From: Cupriavidus necator
GTDB taxonomy: Bacteria; Pseudomonadota; Gammaproteobacteria; Burkholderiales; Burkholderiaceae
Reading direction: 5' to 3'
NCBI RefSeq assembly: GCF_013141915.1
Contig: NZ_SROX01000003.1
Location: forward strand, 124,001-188,000
Length of the DNA stretch: 64,000 bases
Shown here: positions 8,166-15,831 of the stretch, one piece after another
How the letters are laid out: every line of letters begins with the position of its first letter
How positions within the stretch are numbered: the first letter of the stretch is position 1
The notes under the pieces: generated by a model
Databases searched by the model: none
What the model saw: only the letters and a program-made list of their open reading frames with translations
What the model was told of the DNA's origin: nothing
Translations under genes and position numbers: made by a program

Positions 8166-9083
8166 TCACGCAGCAAGCAATTGCAGCATGGGCATGTCGC
8201 TCTGCTCGCGCGTCATCGCCGGCGGCGGGCCACCCATGAATGCGGCCATCTGCGCTTCGATTTCCATCGCGCGCTCAGCCACATTCAGCCGCAGCAGCGG
8301 GTCATCCTTCAGCTGCGCTCCGGTGTAGCAGGCAAGCTGGTCCTGGGTCGTGGCGAGGAGGTCCGCGAGCACGGGGTCTTCGGAGAAGTTCAGCTTCGGC
8401 AGTAGCGTGCTCAGCTCGCGCACCTTGTCGGCCACGTCAAGCCGCACGTTGCCCTCCCCGTACAGGCGGTTGGCGAAGTGTTGCACGGCCTCATACAGAC
8501 GGCCGACCAGGTCATTGTTGGCCGTTTTCACAGCTCCCATGACCCGCGCATCCATCTCATCGCGGATGCCTTGCAGCACGTCGGGAGGCAGATCGATGCC
8601 GAACTGGCTAGCATCGGGGAAAGGCAGCACGGAGAAGCGGATACCGAACTTCTTGCGCAGCTCTGCCTCGGTCGGATAATCCGCCTCGTCGAAGAGACCG
8701 TTGAGCGCGACGCGCGCTTCGTCCTTCAGACGAGGATAGTCGGCCAGAAACTGTGCCTTGGCGCCGTCAAACTCGTCCCGCAGGGCACGCAGCTTCTCCG
8801 CGACCTCCATATAGACAGTTGTCGGCAGCAGACGCACGCCCAGCTGATCGTAGTCCAGTGAGTGGCTATCGAACAGCGAGCGTGCACGATTGCCGATGGC
8901 GCAGACCTCCTTGTAGGACGTTGCACCGTCGGTCAGTAGCCGCTTGTTGAAGCGACCAATGTCCTTGGCCTCGTGCTTAGCCTCCACCTCCTGCGTGGCA
9001 CGGGTGTCGAAACGACGCGCGCGCCAGAGCGAGATGTTGAGGGTCGAGAGCATGACGCGAGACGTCAGATTGGTAATGTTCAT
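8166..9083 (-). CDS. DUF3150-family protein
   Basis: A 305-aa soluble, largely helical protein beginning MNITNLTSRVMLSTLNISLWRARR, matching the phage/plasmid DUF3150 family in length and N-terminal pattern. It lies between the AAA ATPase (upstream) and the VWA protein (seven bases downstream), the usual order MoxR-DUF3150-VWA. Biochemical role unknown; context suggests an adaptor or substrate of the ATPase/VWA pair. Its leader contains a terminator-like hairpin, so its level may be set separately from the ATPase. Confidence 0.8.
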   Translation of the reverse strand: MNITNLTSRVMLSTLNISLWRARRFDTRATQEVEAKHEAKDIGRFNKRLLTDGATSYKEVCAIGNRARSLFDSHSLDYDQLGVRLLPTTVYMEVAEKLRALRDEFDGAKAQFLADYPRLKDEARVALNGLFDEADYPTEAELRKKFGIRFSVLPFPDASQFGIDLPPDVLQGIRDEMDARVMGAVKTANNDLVGRLYEAVQHFANRLYGEGNVRLDVADKVRELSTLLPKLNFSEDPVLADLLATTQDQLACYTGAQLKDDPLLRLNVAERAMEIEAQMAAFMGGPPPAMTREQSDMPMLQLLAA

Positions 9084-9190
9084 GATGAATCCTCACTGGG
9101 ATGTGCCGCAAAGCGGCAGCGAAAAGAAAAGGCCGACTCGGGAAGACCCGAGCCGGCCGGCAGATGTGGTGCTGTTGCAGAAATGCGGCT
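9084..9190 (-). promoter_or_regulatory. Leader with terminator-like hairpin (attenuator candidate)
   Basis: In the transcript between the AAA gene stop and the DUF3150 start, the stem GGCCGGCTCGGG/CCCGAGTCGGCC has a TCTT loop and is followed by TTTTCTTTT (about 9123-9160): a full rho-independent terminator form. A second hairpin, GCTGCCGC/GCGGCA, and GAGG lie before the ATG. Because a gene of the same module follows immediately, partial termination or regulated read-through is likely. Confidence 0.65.
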
Positions 9191-10216
9191 TTACTGGCCG
9201 CGGATGTGAGCCCCGATCGGGCCGCCCTGCGCCACGATGAATGCAGGGGTACTGGCGATCGACGCATCGCGCTCCACGGCGTCCCGCACAAGGAGCACGG
9301 CAAACTCGCCGAGCCCCGCTTCGTGGAGCCGATTCGCATAGACCATCACGCGATCGAAGTTGTTGGCGTTGGCCAGGCGCGCGAGCGCCGTGGCAATGCC
9401 GTACTGCACCGCGATATCGGTCGGGATCGGTGCGGTAGCGGGCGCCGCGAGCACGCCATCCGGAGACGGCATCTCGCGGAAGAGGCGCTTGAACGAGACA
9501 AACTCCGTTGCAGCACCCTCCCCGACCGCGCCGGCGAAGGCCACGTGCTCGAGCTCGGCAGGGACCACCTTCGACAGCTTGCCGACCATTCCCCAGCTTC
9601 GGGGGCTGGGAAGGTTCTCGATTTCGCGAGTCCTGTTCTCAGACAGCAGCAAATCGGGCTTGAAGCGTAAGAACGCGATCAGCTCCGGCGGTTGGTTCGT
9701 TGCCACCGCCCAGCGCGTCCAGTCCTCGACCGAAGTCGTCAGTTCCACGATGGTCGCGAAGCGTGACTTCAGCGGATCCAGGATGTTTGAAACGCCGGCA
9801 TTGTCGACGCGGCGATTGGTCGCTGCAACGAAGGTGACATACGGCGGCAAAGCATGCTCGCCGATCCGGCGGGCCAGCAGCAGTTGCATCTTGGCGGCCT
9901 GAACGGCAGGCGTGGCCTGGCCCAGGTCGTCGATAAACCAGACCAGCGGACGCCTGGCACCCAGCGCGCGCTCCAGATCCCCGAAGGGCAGGAAGCGTGC
10001 GTGGGCGCCGTCCGATGACGGGAAGGGCAAGCCCTTCGAATCGGTCGGATCTTCGACTACGGGGTGGGAGATAAGCAGGTCGTGTCCAGCATCCATAGCG
10101 GCCCCGGCGACAATATCGCTCTTGCCGATGCCGGGAGCGCCCGTGACGAGGACCGGCAACGTGGCCGGAATGCAGGCGGCGAGCAGCTTTTGCAGTTGGG
10201 GGGGATTCAGTTCCAT
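9191..10216 (-). CDS. MoxR-like AAA ATPase
   Basis: A 341-aa AAA+ protein: Walker A GAPGIGKSD at about residues 26-34, Walker B LVWFIDDLGQ near residue 100, and sensor-1-like FVAATNR near residue 130. This is the AAA_5/MoxR class, chaperone-like ATPases that work with VWA-domain partners, and those partners (DUF3150, DUF2201/VWA) follow in the same direction. Cytosolic. Expression is probably set by the structured leader with hairpin copy 3. Family assignment is strong; target unknown. Confidence 0.88.
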   Translation of the reverse strand: MELNPPQLQKLLAACIPATLPVLVTGAPGIGKSDIVAGAAMDAGHDLLISHPVVEDPTDSKGLPFPSSDGAHARFLPFGDLERALGARRPLVWFIDDLGQATPAVQAAKMQLLLARRIGEHALPPYVTFVAATNRRVDNAGVSNILDPLKSRFATIVELTTSVEDWTRWAVATNQPPELIAFLRFKPDLLLSENRTREIENLPSPRSWGMVGKLSKVVPAELEHVAFAGAVGEGAATEFVSFKRLFREMPSPDGVLAAPATAPIPTDIAVQYGIATALARLANANNFDRVMVYANRLHEAGLGEFAVLLVRDAVERDASIASTPAFIVAQGGPIGAHIRGQ

Positions 10217-10360
10217 GGGATTCCTTACGGAGATCCCACAGGCCCGTCCGCACAGGGAGCGGTCCCTGTGGGAAGGTTCAAGAGATGGGCCGGCATGCCG
10301 GCGGTGGGTCGATGCGTCAGAGACGCGGGTAAAACTGTGTTTGGACTGATTCGGTTCAGT
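10217..10360 (-). promoter_or_regulatory. Structured leader, hairpin copy 3, with pseudoknot
   Basis: Transcript order: GCGTC-TCT-GACGC with ATCGACC (10307-10330), then GCCGGC-AT-GCCGGC, then stem CACAGGGA/TCCCTGTG (10251-10270) with loop CCGC. The bases directly 3' of that stem, CGG, can pair with the loop, and CCTGTGGGA further on can compete for the 5' arm, so two mutually exclusive folds exist before the start codon. Confidence 0.65.
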
Positions 10361-10482
10361 GCGAACACAGCTTGCGGTTGAGAAAGACTAACCTGCGACG
10401 CGATGCTCGGCGCCGGCGAAAGCTCACACTTATGCTATGTGTTTCCAGGAAAATCCCCCGGCCCGTAGGCCAGGGGTAATAG

Positions 10483-12042
10483 TCAAGCTGCAAGGGCGAC
10501 TGGCGCGTTGGTCTGCGCGATCACTGCCTTGGCATATGCCAGCGTGCCGTCCTTGGCGCGCAGGCGTCGCGACATGCTGCGGCGCGGATCGCGGATGCGA
10601 TACTCGCGCGCCCTGCCGCGCGGCACGTCGACGATCTCCGAGAAGCCCTCGGCGATGCAAAAGTCCACGTACTCGCGGCCATTGAGCACCTTCCCGGTCT
10701 CAAGCCGCCAGCTGGACGCCTCAGCACGCCTGCGCGCATCCTCGAAGTCCTGCACCGCGAGCCGGTTGGCTTTCGCGGCTGCCGCCTGCTGCTCCCAGCG
10801 TTGTTGCTCCGTCGGTGAGAAGCCGCACATCTCAAAGATGCGCTGGCGACGAACCGACGCGGTGCATTGCAGTAGGTCCACTTCGAGCTCTTCGCGCAAG
10901 GCACGCTTGGAGTCGACGTTCCAGTCCTTCGGATTGTCGAAGATGTGCAGAAGCGTGGCCACGTCCCGCTGGAGGACCGCCAGTGCAACCTTGTTGGGCC
11001 AGTCGAAGCTGGTCGACACGCGAGCATGCACTGCCCGCGTAGCAATATCATCGAAATGCCGCTGGCTGATCTCCAACACTTCGCGCTGCGCTTTCGCCTT
11101 ATCCATCTTCGCATGGAACTGCCGCTGCGAGATGAGGTGATGAATTCGCGAGGCGAGCGCAGAGACGGGCGCTGCGGCCTGCCCCTCTTCCGGGCGCGCC
11201 ACAGGGGTGGGCCGCGGTGCTAGTACGCCAGCCTCGTACAAGGCGTCGTCCACGTGCACATCGGTGCCGTCGGCAGGGACGCGTCGAGCGATCGCCAGGA
11301 GCTTCGGCGCGTTTTGCGGCGAGATAGCGATCTTCTCGAGTCGCAGGAGACGGCAGAGCGCCCGCAGGTGATGGGCCGGCAGCGCGCCACGCAGTGCAGG
11401 CACAGCGATCAGCGGCTGCAGCCAGTCCAGGTCGGACTGCCCGAAGCGCGGATTGTCGCGGTACGTGTTCAGCACACAATCACGAATCTTTTCGCCTCGC
11501 AAGAGCGCGTACGCGACGTGCACTTCATGACGGGCGTTCGGGATCTGAGCTGGGTCGTACAACGGCCCGTTGGTGCCATAGCCAAAACGCCGGACAAATT
11601 CGGACTGCACGTATTGCGCAATGTCGAAGGGCCCCGACTCCTCGAAGAGATCCGCTGTCTGGAACAGCGGTCCGGCCGCGCCTGGTGACAGGTCGATGGC
11701 TTCCTCCGGAAAGTAGGCCAAGCGGCCCGCCGCCAGCACGGCACCCCAGGACGCGCGGCTCATTTCCTGCGGACGCAGGATCTTTCCGCACACACGCACG
11801 ATGAAGCGATCCACCTCATCGATGACCCGCGCGATAATCGAACGGGCGCTTCCGGCAGGACGAACGCCGAGCTTGCCATGCGACAGGCGCACAACGGGGA
11901 TGTTACTGCCCTCCACGTGGCGCACTGCGATCTCTTCGAAGCGCGGCTGGGCCGTCTCGCTTCGGTCGTCGTTAAGCAGATGCAGCACGCCGGCGAGCGT
12001 CGTGCGAGTTTCGGCTCGCTGGCCGAGGGTAATGACGTACAT
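10483..12042 (-). CDS. Hypothetical protein, 519 aa
   Basis: Starts MYVITLGQRAETRTTL at 12042, where GGAG sits inside the right arm of a leader hairpin; the open frame upstream of this is leader RNA. No domain is recognised. The protein is soluble, mixed alpha/beta in its first 300 residues, then a helical, Arg/Gln-rich region (about residues 330-460) that may be a coiled coil or nucleic-acid-binding segment. It precedes the AAA/DUF3150/VWA module on the same strand but is separated from it by a promoter-bearing leader, so it is probably a separate unit. Confidence 0.7.
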   Translation of the reverse strand: MYVITLGQRAETRTTLAGVLHLLNDDRSETAQPRFEEIAVRHVEGSNIPVVRLSHGKLGVRPAGSARSIIARVIDEVDRFIVRVCGKILRPQEMSRASWGAVLAAGRLAYFPEEAIDLSPGAAGPLFQTADLFEESGPFDIAQYVQSEFVRRFGYGTNGPLYDPAQIPNARHEVHVAYALLRGEKIRDCVLNTYRDNPRFGQSDLDWLQPLIAVPALRGALPAHHLRALCRLLRLEKIAISPQNAPKLLAIARRVPADGTDVHVDDALYEAGVLAPRPTPVARPEEGQAAAPVSALASRIHHLISQRQFHAKMDKAKAQREVLEISQRHFDDIATRAVHARVSTSFDWPNKVALAVLQRDVATLLHIFDNPKDWNVDSKRALREELEVDLLQCTASVRRQRIFEMCGFSPTEQQRWEQQAAAAKANRLAVQDFEDARRRAEASSWRLETGKVLNGREYVDFCIAEGFSEIVDVPRGRAREYRIRDPRRSMSRRLRAKDGTLAYAKAVIAQTNAPVALAA

Positions 12043-12110
12043 GATGTGCTCCAAGACGGAGCACGCCCCTTCGGGGACGTGCCCCGAAAGGGTTGGAATG
12101 GGATGTAGCG
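12043..12110 (-). promoter_or_regulatory. Leader with pseudoknot and Shine-Dalgarno-sequestering hairpin
   Basis: In the transcript the stem CCCTTTCGGGG/CCCCGAAGGGG (about 12066-12092) has a loop containing GCACG. The five bases immediately 3', CGTGC, are complementary to that loop. The same bases begin GTGCTCC, which pairs with GGAGCAC (12046-12064), hiding the ribosome site of the 519-aa gene. Loop pairing and Shine-Dalgarno hairpin therefore compete, a switch layout repeated at 15659 and 28551. Confidence 0.65.
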
Positions 12111-12503
12111 CTAAGCGAAGGCGGCCATGCTCGGGGTCGGACGGGACCGGCTGCCGACGATGCGGGCAGCCCCCAGCTGCGACAGCAGCGCGGGACACGT
12201 AATGCGCCAGATGGCGCCGCCCTGGCCACAGCCTTCGATACCGCGGCCTGTGTCCGCGAACCTGCCGGTGGCAAGCAACGCCGCTTTCAAGTCCGCGGGG
12301 AGGTTCCAGTCGGCCGCCACGCAGAATTCGCCGGCGAGCAATGGCGCCTCCGGCAAGTTCACGCTGAGCGAGGCATAGGGCATGCCATCGTCAGCGCAGA
12401 CCAGTCGCAGTGCCGGGCGCAGGTTCGAGTCATAAAGGCCGACGCGCAACAGCACGCCGGCAGGATAGCTGGCCGAGCCAGCGCCATAGACGATGTCGTC
12501 CAT
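12111..12503 (-). CDS. Hypothetical protein, 130 aa
   Basis: Starts MDDIVYGAGSASYPAG at 12503 after AGGAG (nine-base spacing). Soluble, with a beta-strand-like pattern (VLLRVGLYDSNLRPALRLVCADDG) and C-terminal ALLSQLGAARIVGSR. No family is recognised. Its 166-base leader contains the hairpin CGCACTCC/GGGGTGCG at about 12571-12592. Followed at 69 bases by the leader and gene of the 519-aa protein. Confidence 0.6.
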   Translation of the reverse strand: MDDIVYGAGSASYPAGVLLRVGLYDSNLRPALRLVCADDGMPYASLSVNLPEAPLLAGEFCVAADWNLPADLKAALLATGRFADTGRGIEGCGQGGAIWRITCPALLSQLGAARIVGSRSRPTPSMAAFA

Positions 12504-12669
12504 TGGGGGATACTCCTTTGGGAGGGAGCCGCCCCATCGGGACGACGCCCGTGTGGGTCTGGAAATGAAATCGCACCCCTTGTATGGAGTGCGTTCATGC
12601 GGTGAGCCGATTGGATCGGCGTTTTCGGCCTTGCGACGCGCAGATGGCTGGGCGTGGACGAAACGGCGC

Positions 12670-12765
12670 TTAGTCCTTGTGTACACGACGACCGTTTCGG
12701 TCTGCCCAGAGCAGGAAGACCGAGATGGCACCGCCGAGAATCAATACAAAAAGGCCGAGAGTCAT
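12670..12765 (-). CDS. Small membrane protein, 31 aa
   Basis: MTLGLFVLILGGAISVFLLW then a basic tail ADRNGRRVHKD. AGGAG is eight bases before the ATG at 12765, and the gene starts three bases after the stop of the two-span membrane protein upstream. One membrane helix with a positive cytoplasmic tail. Too short for most gene callers; the ribosome site, tight spacing and clean helix make it credible. Probably works with its upstream neighbour. Confidence 0.6.
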   Translation of the reverse strand: MTLGLFVLILGGAISVFLLWADRNGRRVHKD

Positions 12766-12768
12766 AAC

Positions 12769-13239
12769 TCAATCTCCTTTGGAAAGAACTGCGCCTACGA
12801 GAAATAGTACAGCGCCAACGCCGACGAGGCTAAGAACGTCGGTTAGGGCGACCAGCATCCATACATTGCTATACCCTACGTAAACGCTGGCGCCGATGAG
12901 CGCAGCGGCTGACAGCGTGTGTGCAAAGCGGCCAGACTGCTGCCGCTGATCCTTGGTTGGCGCCGTAACAGCCTTCCAAGCTTGCTCCAGTAGCCTTTGC
13001 CGATGCCGACGCGAGCGGTCAAGCTGGTAGACACCATCTTCAACCGGCTGCAGCGGATAGCGATACCCGTCCTCATGTGCGACGAGGGCATGCCCATCAC
13101 ATGCAGCCCTGGCTCGCTGTACATGCTCAAGCAATTGTGAGGGTAGCGTCACGAGCTCAGACATCGGCTCGAACTGCGCCTGACCGTTTATCTCCTCGCC
13201 TGCCGTCGATGTGAATGTGACCTTAATAGGAGTCGTCAT
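12769..13239 (-). CDS. Hypothetical membrane protein, 156 aa
   Basis: The N-terminal 105 residues are soluble, and two adjacent membrane helices fill residues about 108-152 (FAHTLSAAALIGASVYVGYSNVW and MLVALTDVLSLVGVGAVLFLVGAVL). It resembles small plasmid-encoded C-tail-anchored proteins. Coupled to the 31-aa membrane protein downstream. No known domain. Confidence 0.65.
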   Translation of the reverse strand: MTTPIKVTFTSTAGEEINGQAQFEPMSELVTLPSQLLEHVQRARAACDGHALVAHEDGYRYPLQPVEDGVYQLDRSRRHRQRLLEQAWKAVTAPTKDQRQQSGRFAHTLSAAALIGASVYVGYSNVWMLVALTDVLSLVGVGAVLFLVGAVLSKGD

Positions 13240-13248
13240 GATGATCCC

Positions 13249-13629
13249 TCAGCTGCGCCGACCGGCAACCACGCGAAGCGTGGTCAGCAGATTGGTATAG
13301 CCATCATCGGTGGAGAGCGAAGGCAAGTGGATGGCGTTGTTGCGGCCACCGCTGAGGTCATTGCGACCGCGGCACGTCCGGTAGGACATACGAATGCCTT
13401 CGGCGCCTGGCGGATGCTGGATCTCGAGCAGCAACGATTCCGTCTGAAGCGCGAACACGGCCACCGCGCGCCGGCGTTGCCGATGCTCGCGGATCGTGTA
13501 ATCGCGTGGGCGCAAGGACATGTCACCGGCAAAGCGGCGCAGCATGCGGCATGCGTCGCGACGCAGCGCCTGGCATGCTGCCGGATTGCCGGGAGCGTGG
13601 GGACGAAGAAAAGACTTGGGAAGCTTCAT
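13249..13629 (-). CDS. Hypothetical protein, 126 aa
   Basis: Starts MKLPKSFLRPHAPGNP at 13629 after GAGG (six-base spacing). Arg-rich (many RRR runs), cysteine pair near residues 20-30 and a later CRGRNDLSGG. Possibly a nucleic-acid-binding protein, but no motif is recognised. First gene after the leader with hairpin copy 4, and followed at nine bases by the two-span membrane protein. Confidence 0.6.
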   Translation of the reverse strand: MKLPKSFLRPHAPGNPAACQALRRDACRMLRRFAGDMSLRPRDYTIREHRQRRRAVAVFALQTESLLLEIQHPPGAEGIRMSYRTCRGRNDLSGGRNNAIHLPSLSTDDGYTNLLTTLRVVAGRRS

Positions 13630-13809
13630 GGATATCCTCGAATCAGATGGGGACATCCCCTCCCTTGTCGGGACGAGTGTCCCGCAATGGGTTGGTCCGG
13701 AGTTGCCGGACAGTGGGTCGATGCGTCGATAACGCGGGTGAAAGCGACTTGCCGAACCCCGAGGGGTTGGGCAAGCCCTCTCGGGCTTGCGAATGGATAG
13801 GCCCGGATA
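13630..13809 (-). promoter_or_regulatory. Structured leader, hairpin copy 4
   Basis: Transcript: GCGTT-ATC-GACGC (one G-T pair) with ATCGACC at 13716-13739, preceded by TTTCACCC as in copies 1 and 3. Next come TCCGG-CAACT-CCGGA, then GGGAC-ACTC-GTCCC, and further on TGTCCC that can replace GTCCC as partner of the 5' arm. A GAGG ribosome site follows. Confidence 0.6.
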
Positions 13810-14214
13810 TCAGGCAATATCGAACATCTTGGTGATCGCCCTGACGGTGGCCCAAGCTTGGCGCTCGGACAGCGTCTTGCCGACCAACAGTTTCTGGGCA
13901 GTGGTGACCAGGTTGGACGCATCGCCGGTATAACCGACGCGGTCAACGAAGACCGCCCACCCTTCCGACCAGCCGCGATGCACGGAGACGGCAAGCCGTT
14001 CACGCGCACCGAACTGGGGCCACTGACGGGACGACTTCGGACCGTACAAGGCTTCGTTGTCGTCATCCATGAAGTTGGCAGCATTGAGCCATTCCGGCTC
14101 GAGCCCAGCACTGCACAGTTGACGACGGATGGCATCCGCGACTTCAAAGATGTATTTCCCTTTCGTTTCGGTGGGGATGATGGTGATAGGAGAGGCTTGT
14201 GCAACGTCGAACAT
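13810..14214 (-). CDS. Hypothetical protein, 134 aa
   Basis: Begins MFDVAQASPITIIPTETKGKYIFEVADAIRRQL. Soluble, no signal peptide. The middle (GWSEGWAVFVDRVGYTGDASNLVTTAQKLL) suggests an alpha/beta fold. Not recognised. It lies between the SlyB-like lipoprotein gene and leader copy 4; its stop at 13810 is about 70 bases before the next promoter-like region. Confidence 0.6.
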   Translation of the reverse strand: MFDVAQASPITIIPTETKGKYIFEVADAIRRQLCSAGLEPEWLNAANFMDDDNEALYGPKSSRQWPQFGARERLAVSVHRGWSEGWAVFVDRVGYTGDASNLVTTAQKLLVGKTLSERQAWATVRAITKMFDIA

Positions 14215-14299
14215 GGTGAACTCCAGTTCGCGACAAAGCCCCCCGTGCGGGAGGCCCGCGAGGCAAGGGTGAAACAGATAAGGCTACGACTGGAGCCCG

Positions 14300-14773
14300 T
14301 TAGCGAGTCAGGCGAAGACCGCCGGCACCCGAGACAAGGTACAGCTGCTCGCCGGTGACGAACTGCTGATCGGCATCCTGGGTGACAACGATCTGCCGGC
14401 CGTTGTCCGTGCGGACAATGACCTCAACGCCATTGCGGCGGCTCAGATGGTTGGCTGCCGTCTGCACGATCACCGCGGAGACGCTGCCCGACAAGGCGCC
14501 AGCCAGATAACGACCGTTGCCGTTGCCAATGACGCGAGCGCCAAGGACCGCGCCGACAACGGCACCAAGAACGCCAGGCACGCCGGTGTTTGCGGACATC
14601 AATCCGTCGCTGTCGACAATCGTGACGGGACGGACCCGGAGGACGGTGACGGTTTCGGCACTACCACGGCGCAGCGCTTCGGAACCCCGATAGGTGTTCG
14701 GCGAAGTCGGCTGTGCAGCGCAGCCGGTGAAAATGGCGCAGCAAAGGAAAAGCAGGAAGAATCGCTTGAACAT
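14300..14773 (-). CDS. SlyB-like outer-membrane lipoprotein with glycine zipper
   Basis: A 157-aa protein with a lipoprotein signal MFKRFFLLFLCCAIFTGC (lipobox FTGC, lipidated Cys18). Residues about 65-110 form a Gly-rich double membrane segment (GVLGAVVGAVLGARVIGNGNGRYLAGALSGSVSA), the glycine-zipper 2TM pattern of SlyB/PcP-type envelope lipoproteins. The C-terminal GVEVIVRTDNGRQIVVTQDADQQF is the usual SlyB-like beta tail. Role: envelope integrity or plasmid-borne surface modification. Preceded by leader hairpin copy 5; the GAGG ribosome site lies in the stem TGGCC/GGCCA. Confidence 0.8.
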   Translation of the reverse strand: MFKRFFLLFLCCAIFTGCAAQPTSPNTYRGSEALRRGSAETVTVLRVRPVTIVDSDGLMSANTGVPGVLGAVVGAVLGARVIGNGNGRYLAGALSGSVSAVIVQTAANHLSRRNGVEVIVRTDNGRQIVVTQDADQQFVTGEQLYLVSGAGGLRLTR

Positions 14774-14932
14774 GATGGCCTCAAGAAAAATCGGCCAACA
14801 TGCCCACGGGCAGGAAGGCCCGTAGGGGAGAGAAGAGATGTCCGGCTATACAACCGGAAGGGGTCGATGCGTCTGAGACGCGGTAGGTGCCGCAATGGTA
14901 GCAGGGTCGGCGCCGAATGTGGAGAGGTCCGG
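14774..14932 (-). promoter_or_regulatory. Structured leader, hairpin copy 5
   Basis: Transcript hairpin GCGTC-TCA-GACGC plus ATCGACC at 14862-14884, 13 nt after the -10-like TACCAT. Then CCGG-TTGTATAG-CCGG, ACGGGC-CTTCCT-GCCCGT and a hairpin that covers the GAGG ribosome site. The -35 is poor. Confidence 0.6.
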
Positions 14933-15658
14933 CTACGCCACACCGCCGAGCTCGCGAGCGAGACCATGCAGAACGGTTTCTGCAAACATCTCGCGCGAAA
15001 GCCTCGATGGCTCGCCGCCGTCTTCTGCTGCGACAAGCGACAACAAAGCGTCTACGACGTTGAGCCACGGTCCACTGCGCACGCGCACAGCATCGCCATC
15101 CGAAACGGGTGTTGCATGCTGCGCGCGCGACGCTGTCGCCTCGAAACCTGATAGATCGAACTTGGACCGCCCGTCTCTGCGCTCTTCACAGAAACACGCC
15201 AGAAGAAATTCGGCGTGGTGCTCCACCGACTGGCCATTCGCCCATGCGAGTTCCTGGATCCACGCCCGCACACTTGGTCGCAGGTGAAGTTGCAGGTAGC
15301 TACCCGCAAGCCAGTTCTGCACGTTCGGATCGTCCGCGTAGTCCGCGAACTGCCAACACCAGCTATCGCCGATTGCGTAGAGGTGCTGTTCCTTGCCGTC
15401 CACCACGGCGATCGAGGGACGAAACCATTCAACTTGCTGATTTTCGTCGAAGAGGAACGCCTGCCGGCGCTCCACGTAGACAAGGTTCGGCATGACCGCA
15501 CACAGTCCGTCGCCGTCTTCGCGTGTGAACATAGGGACCGGAAAGCCGTTCCACATCGTGCCATTCCAGCAGGCGCCGACCGCGGTGTTGTCTGGCAGCC
15601 AGCTCCCGGTCACGAAGATGCGACGATAAGCGCGCAGCGTGTTTGAAGAATTGCTCAT
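14933..15658 (-). CDS. Hypothetical protein, 241 aa
   Basis: Starts MSNSSNTLRAYRRIFVTGSW at 15658, whose GGAG is the right arm of a leader hairpin. Soluble protein, Trp/Asp-rich centre (GDSWCWQFADYADDPNVQNWLAGS) and C-terminal helices. No family is recognised. Located immediately downstream of the PRTRC cassette on the same strand and may be an accessory of it; spacing (174 bases with its own switch-like leader) argues for separate control. Confidence 0.65.
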   Translation of the reverse strand: MSNSSNTLRAYRRIFVTGSWLPDNTAVGACWNGTMWNGFPVPMFTREDGDGLCAVMPNLVYVERRQAFLFDENQQVEWFRPSIAVVDGKEQHLYAIGDSWCWQFADYADDPNVQNWLAGSYLQLHLRPSVRAWIQELAWANGQSVEHHAEFLLACFCEERRDGRSKFDLSGFEATASRAQHATPVSDGDAVRVRSGPWLNVVDALLSLVAAEDGGEPSRLSREMFAETVLHGLARELGGVA

Positions 15659-15831
15659 GAAGTGCTCCAAGGTAAGAGATGGAGCACGCCCGCAGGGCTA
15701 GTGCCCCAACGGGTTGATGAAGGTGGTTCGCGCCAGCGGCGCGAGTGTTACGTTCAAACGGGCCCCAGGTTAATGCAACCGGAACTCGCCGATGAAAGAA
15801 GCCATTCCCAAGGAAAGCGGGGATGGCGGGC
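15659..15831 (-). promoter_or_regulatory. Leader with pseudoknot and Shine-Dalgarno-sequestering hairpin
   Basis: Stem CCCGTTGGG/CCCTGCGGG (15689-15713) has GCAC in its loop; the next bases, CGTGC, can pair with it. GTGCTCC there can alternatively pair with GGAGCAC (15662-15687), hiding the ribosome site of the 241-aa gene. Layout matches 12043 and 28551 although the stems differ in sequence. Confidence 0.65.
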
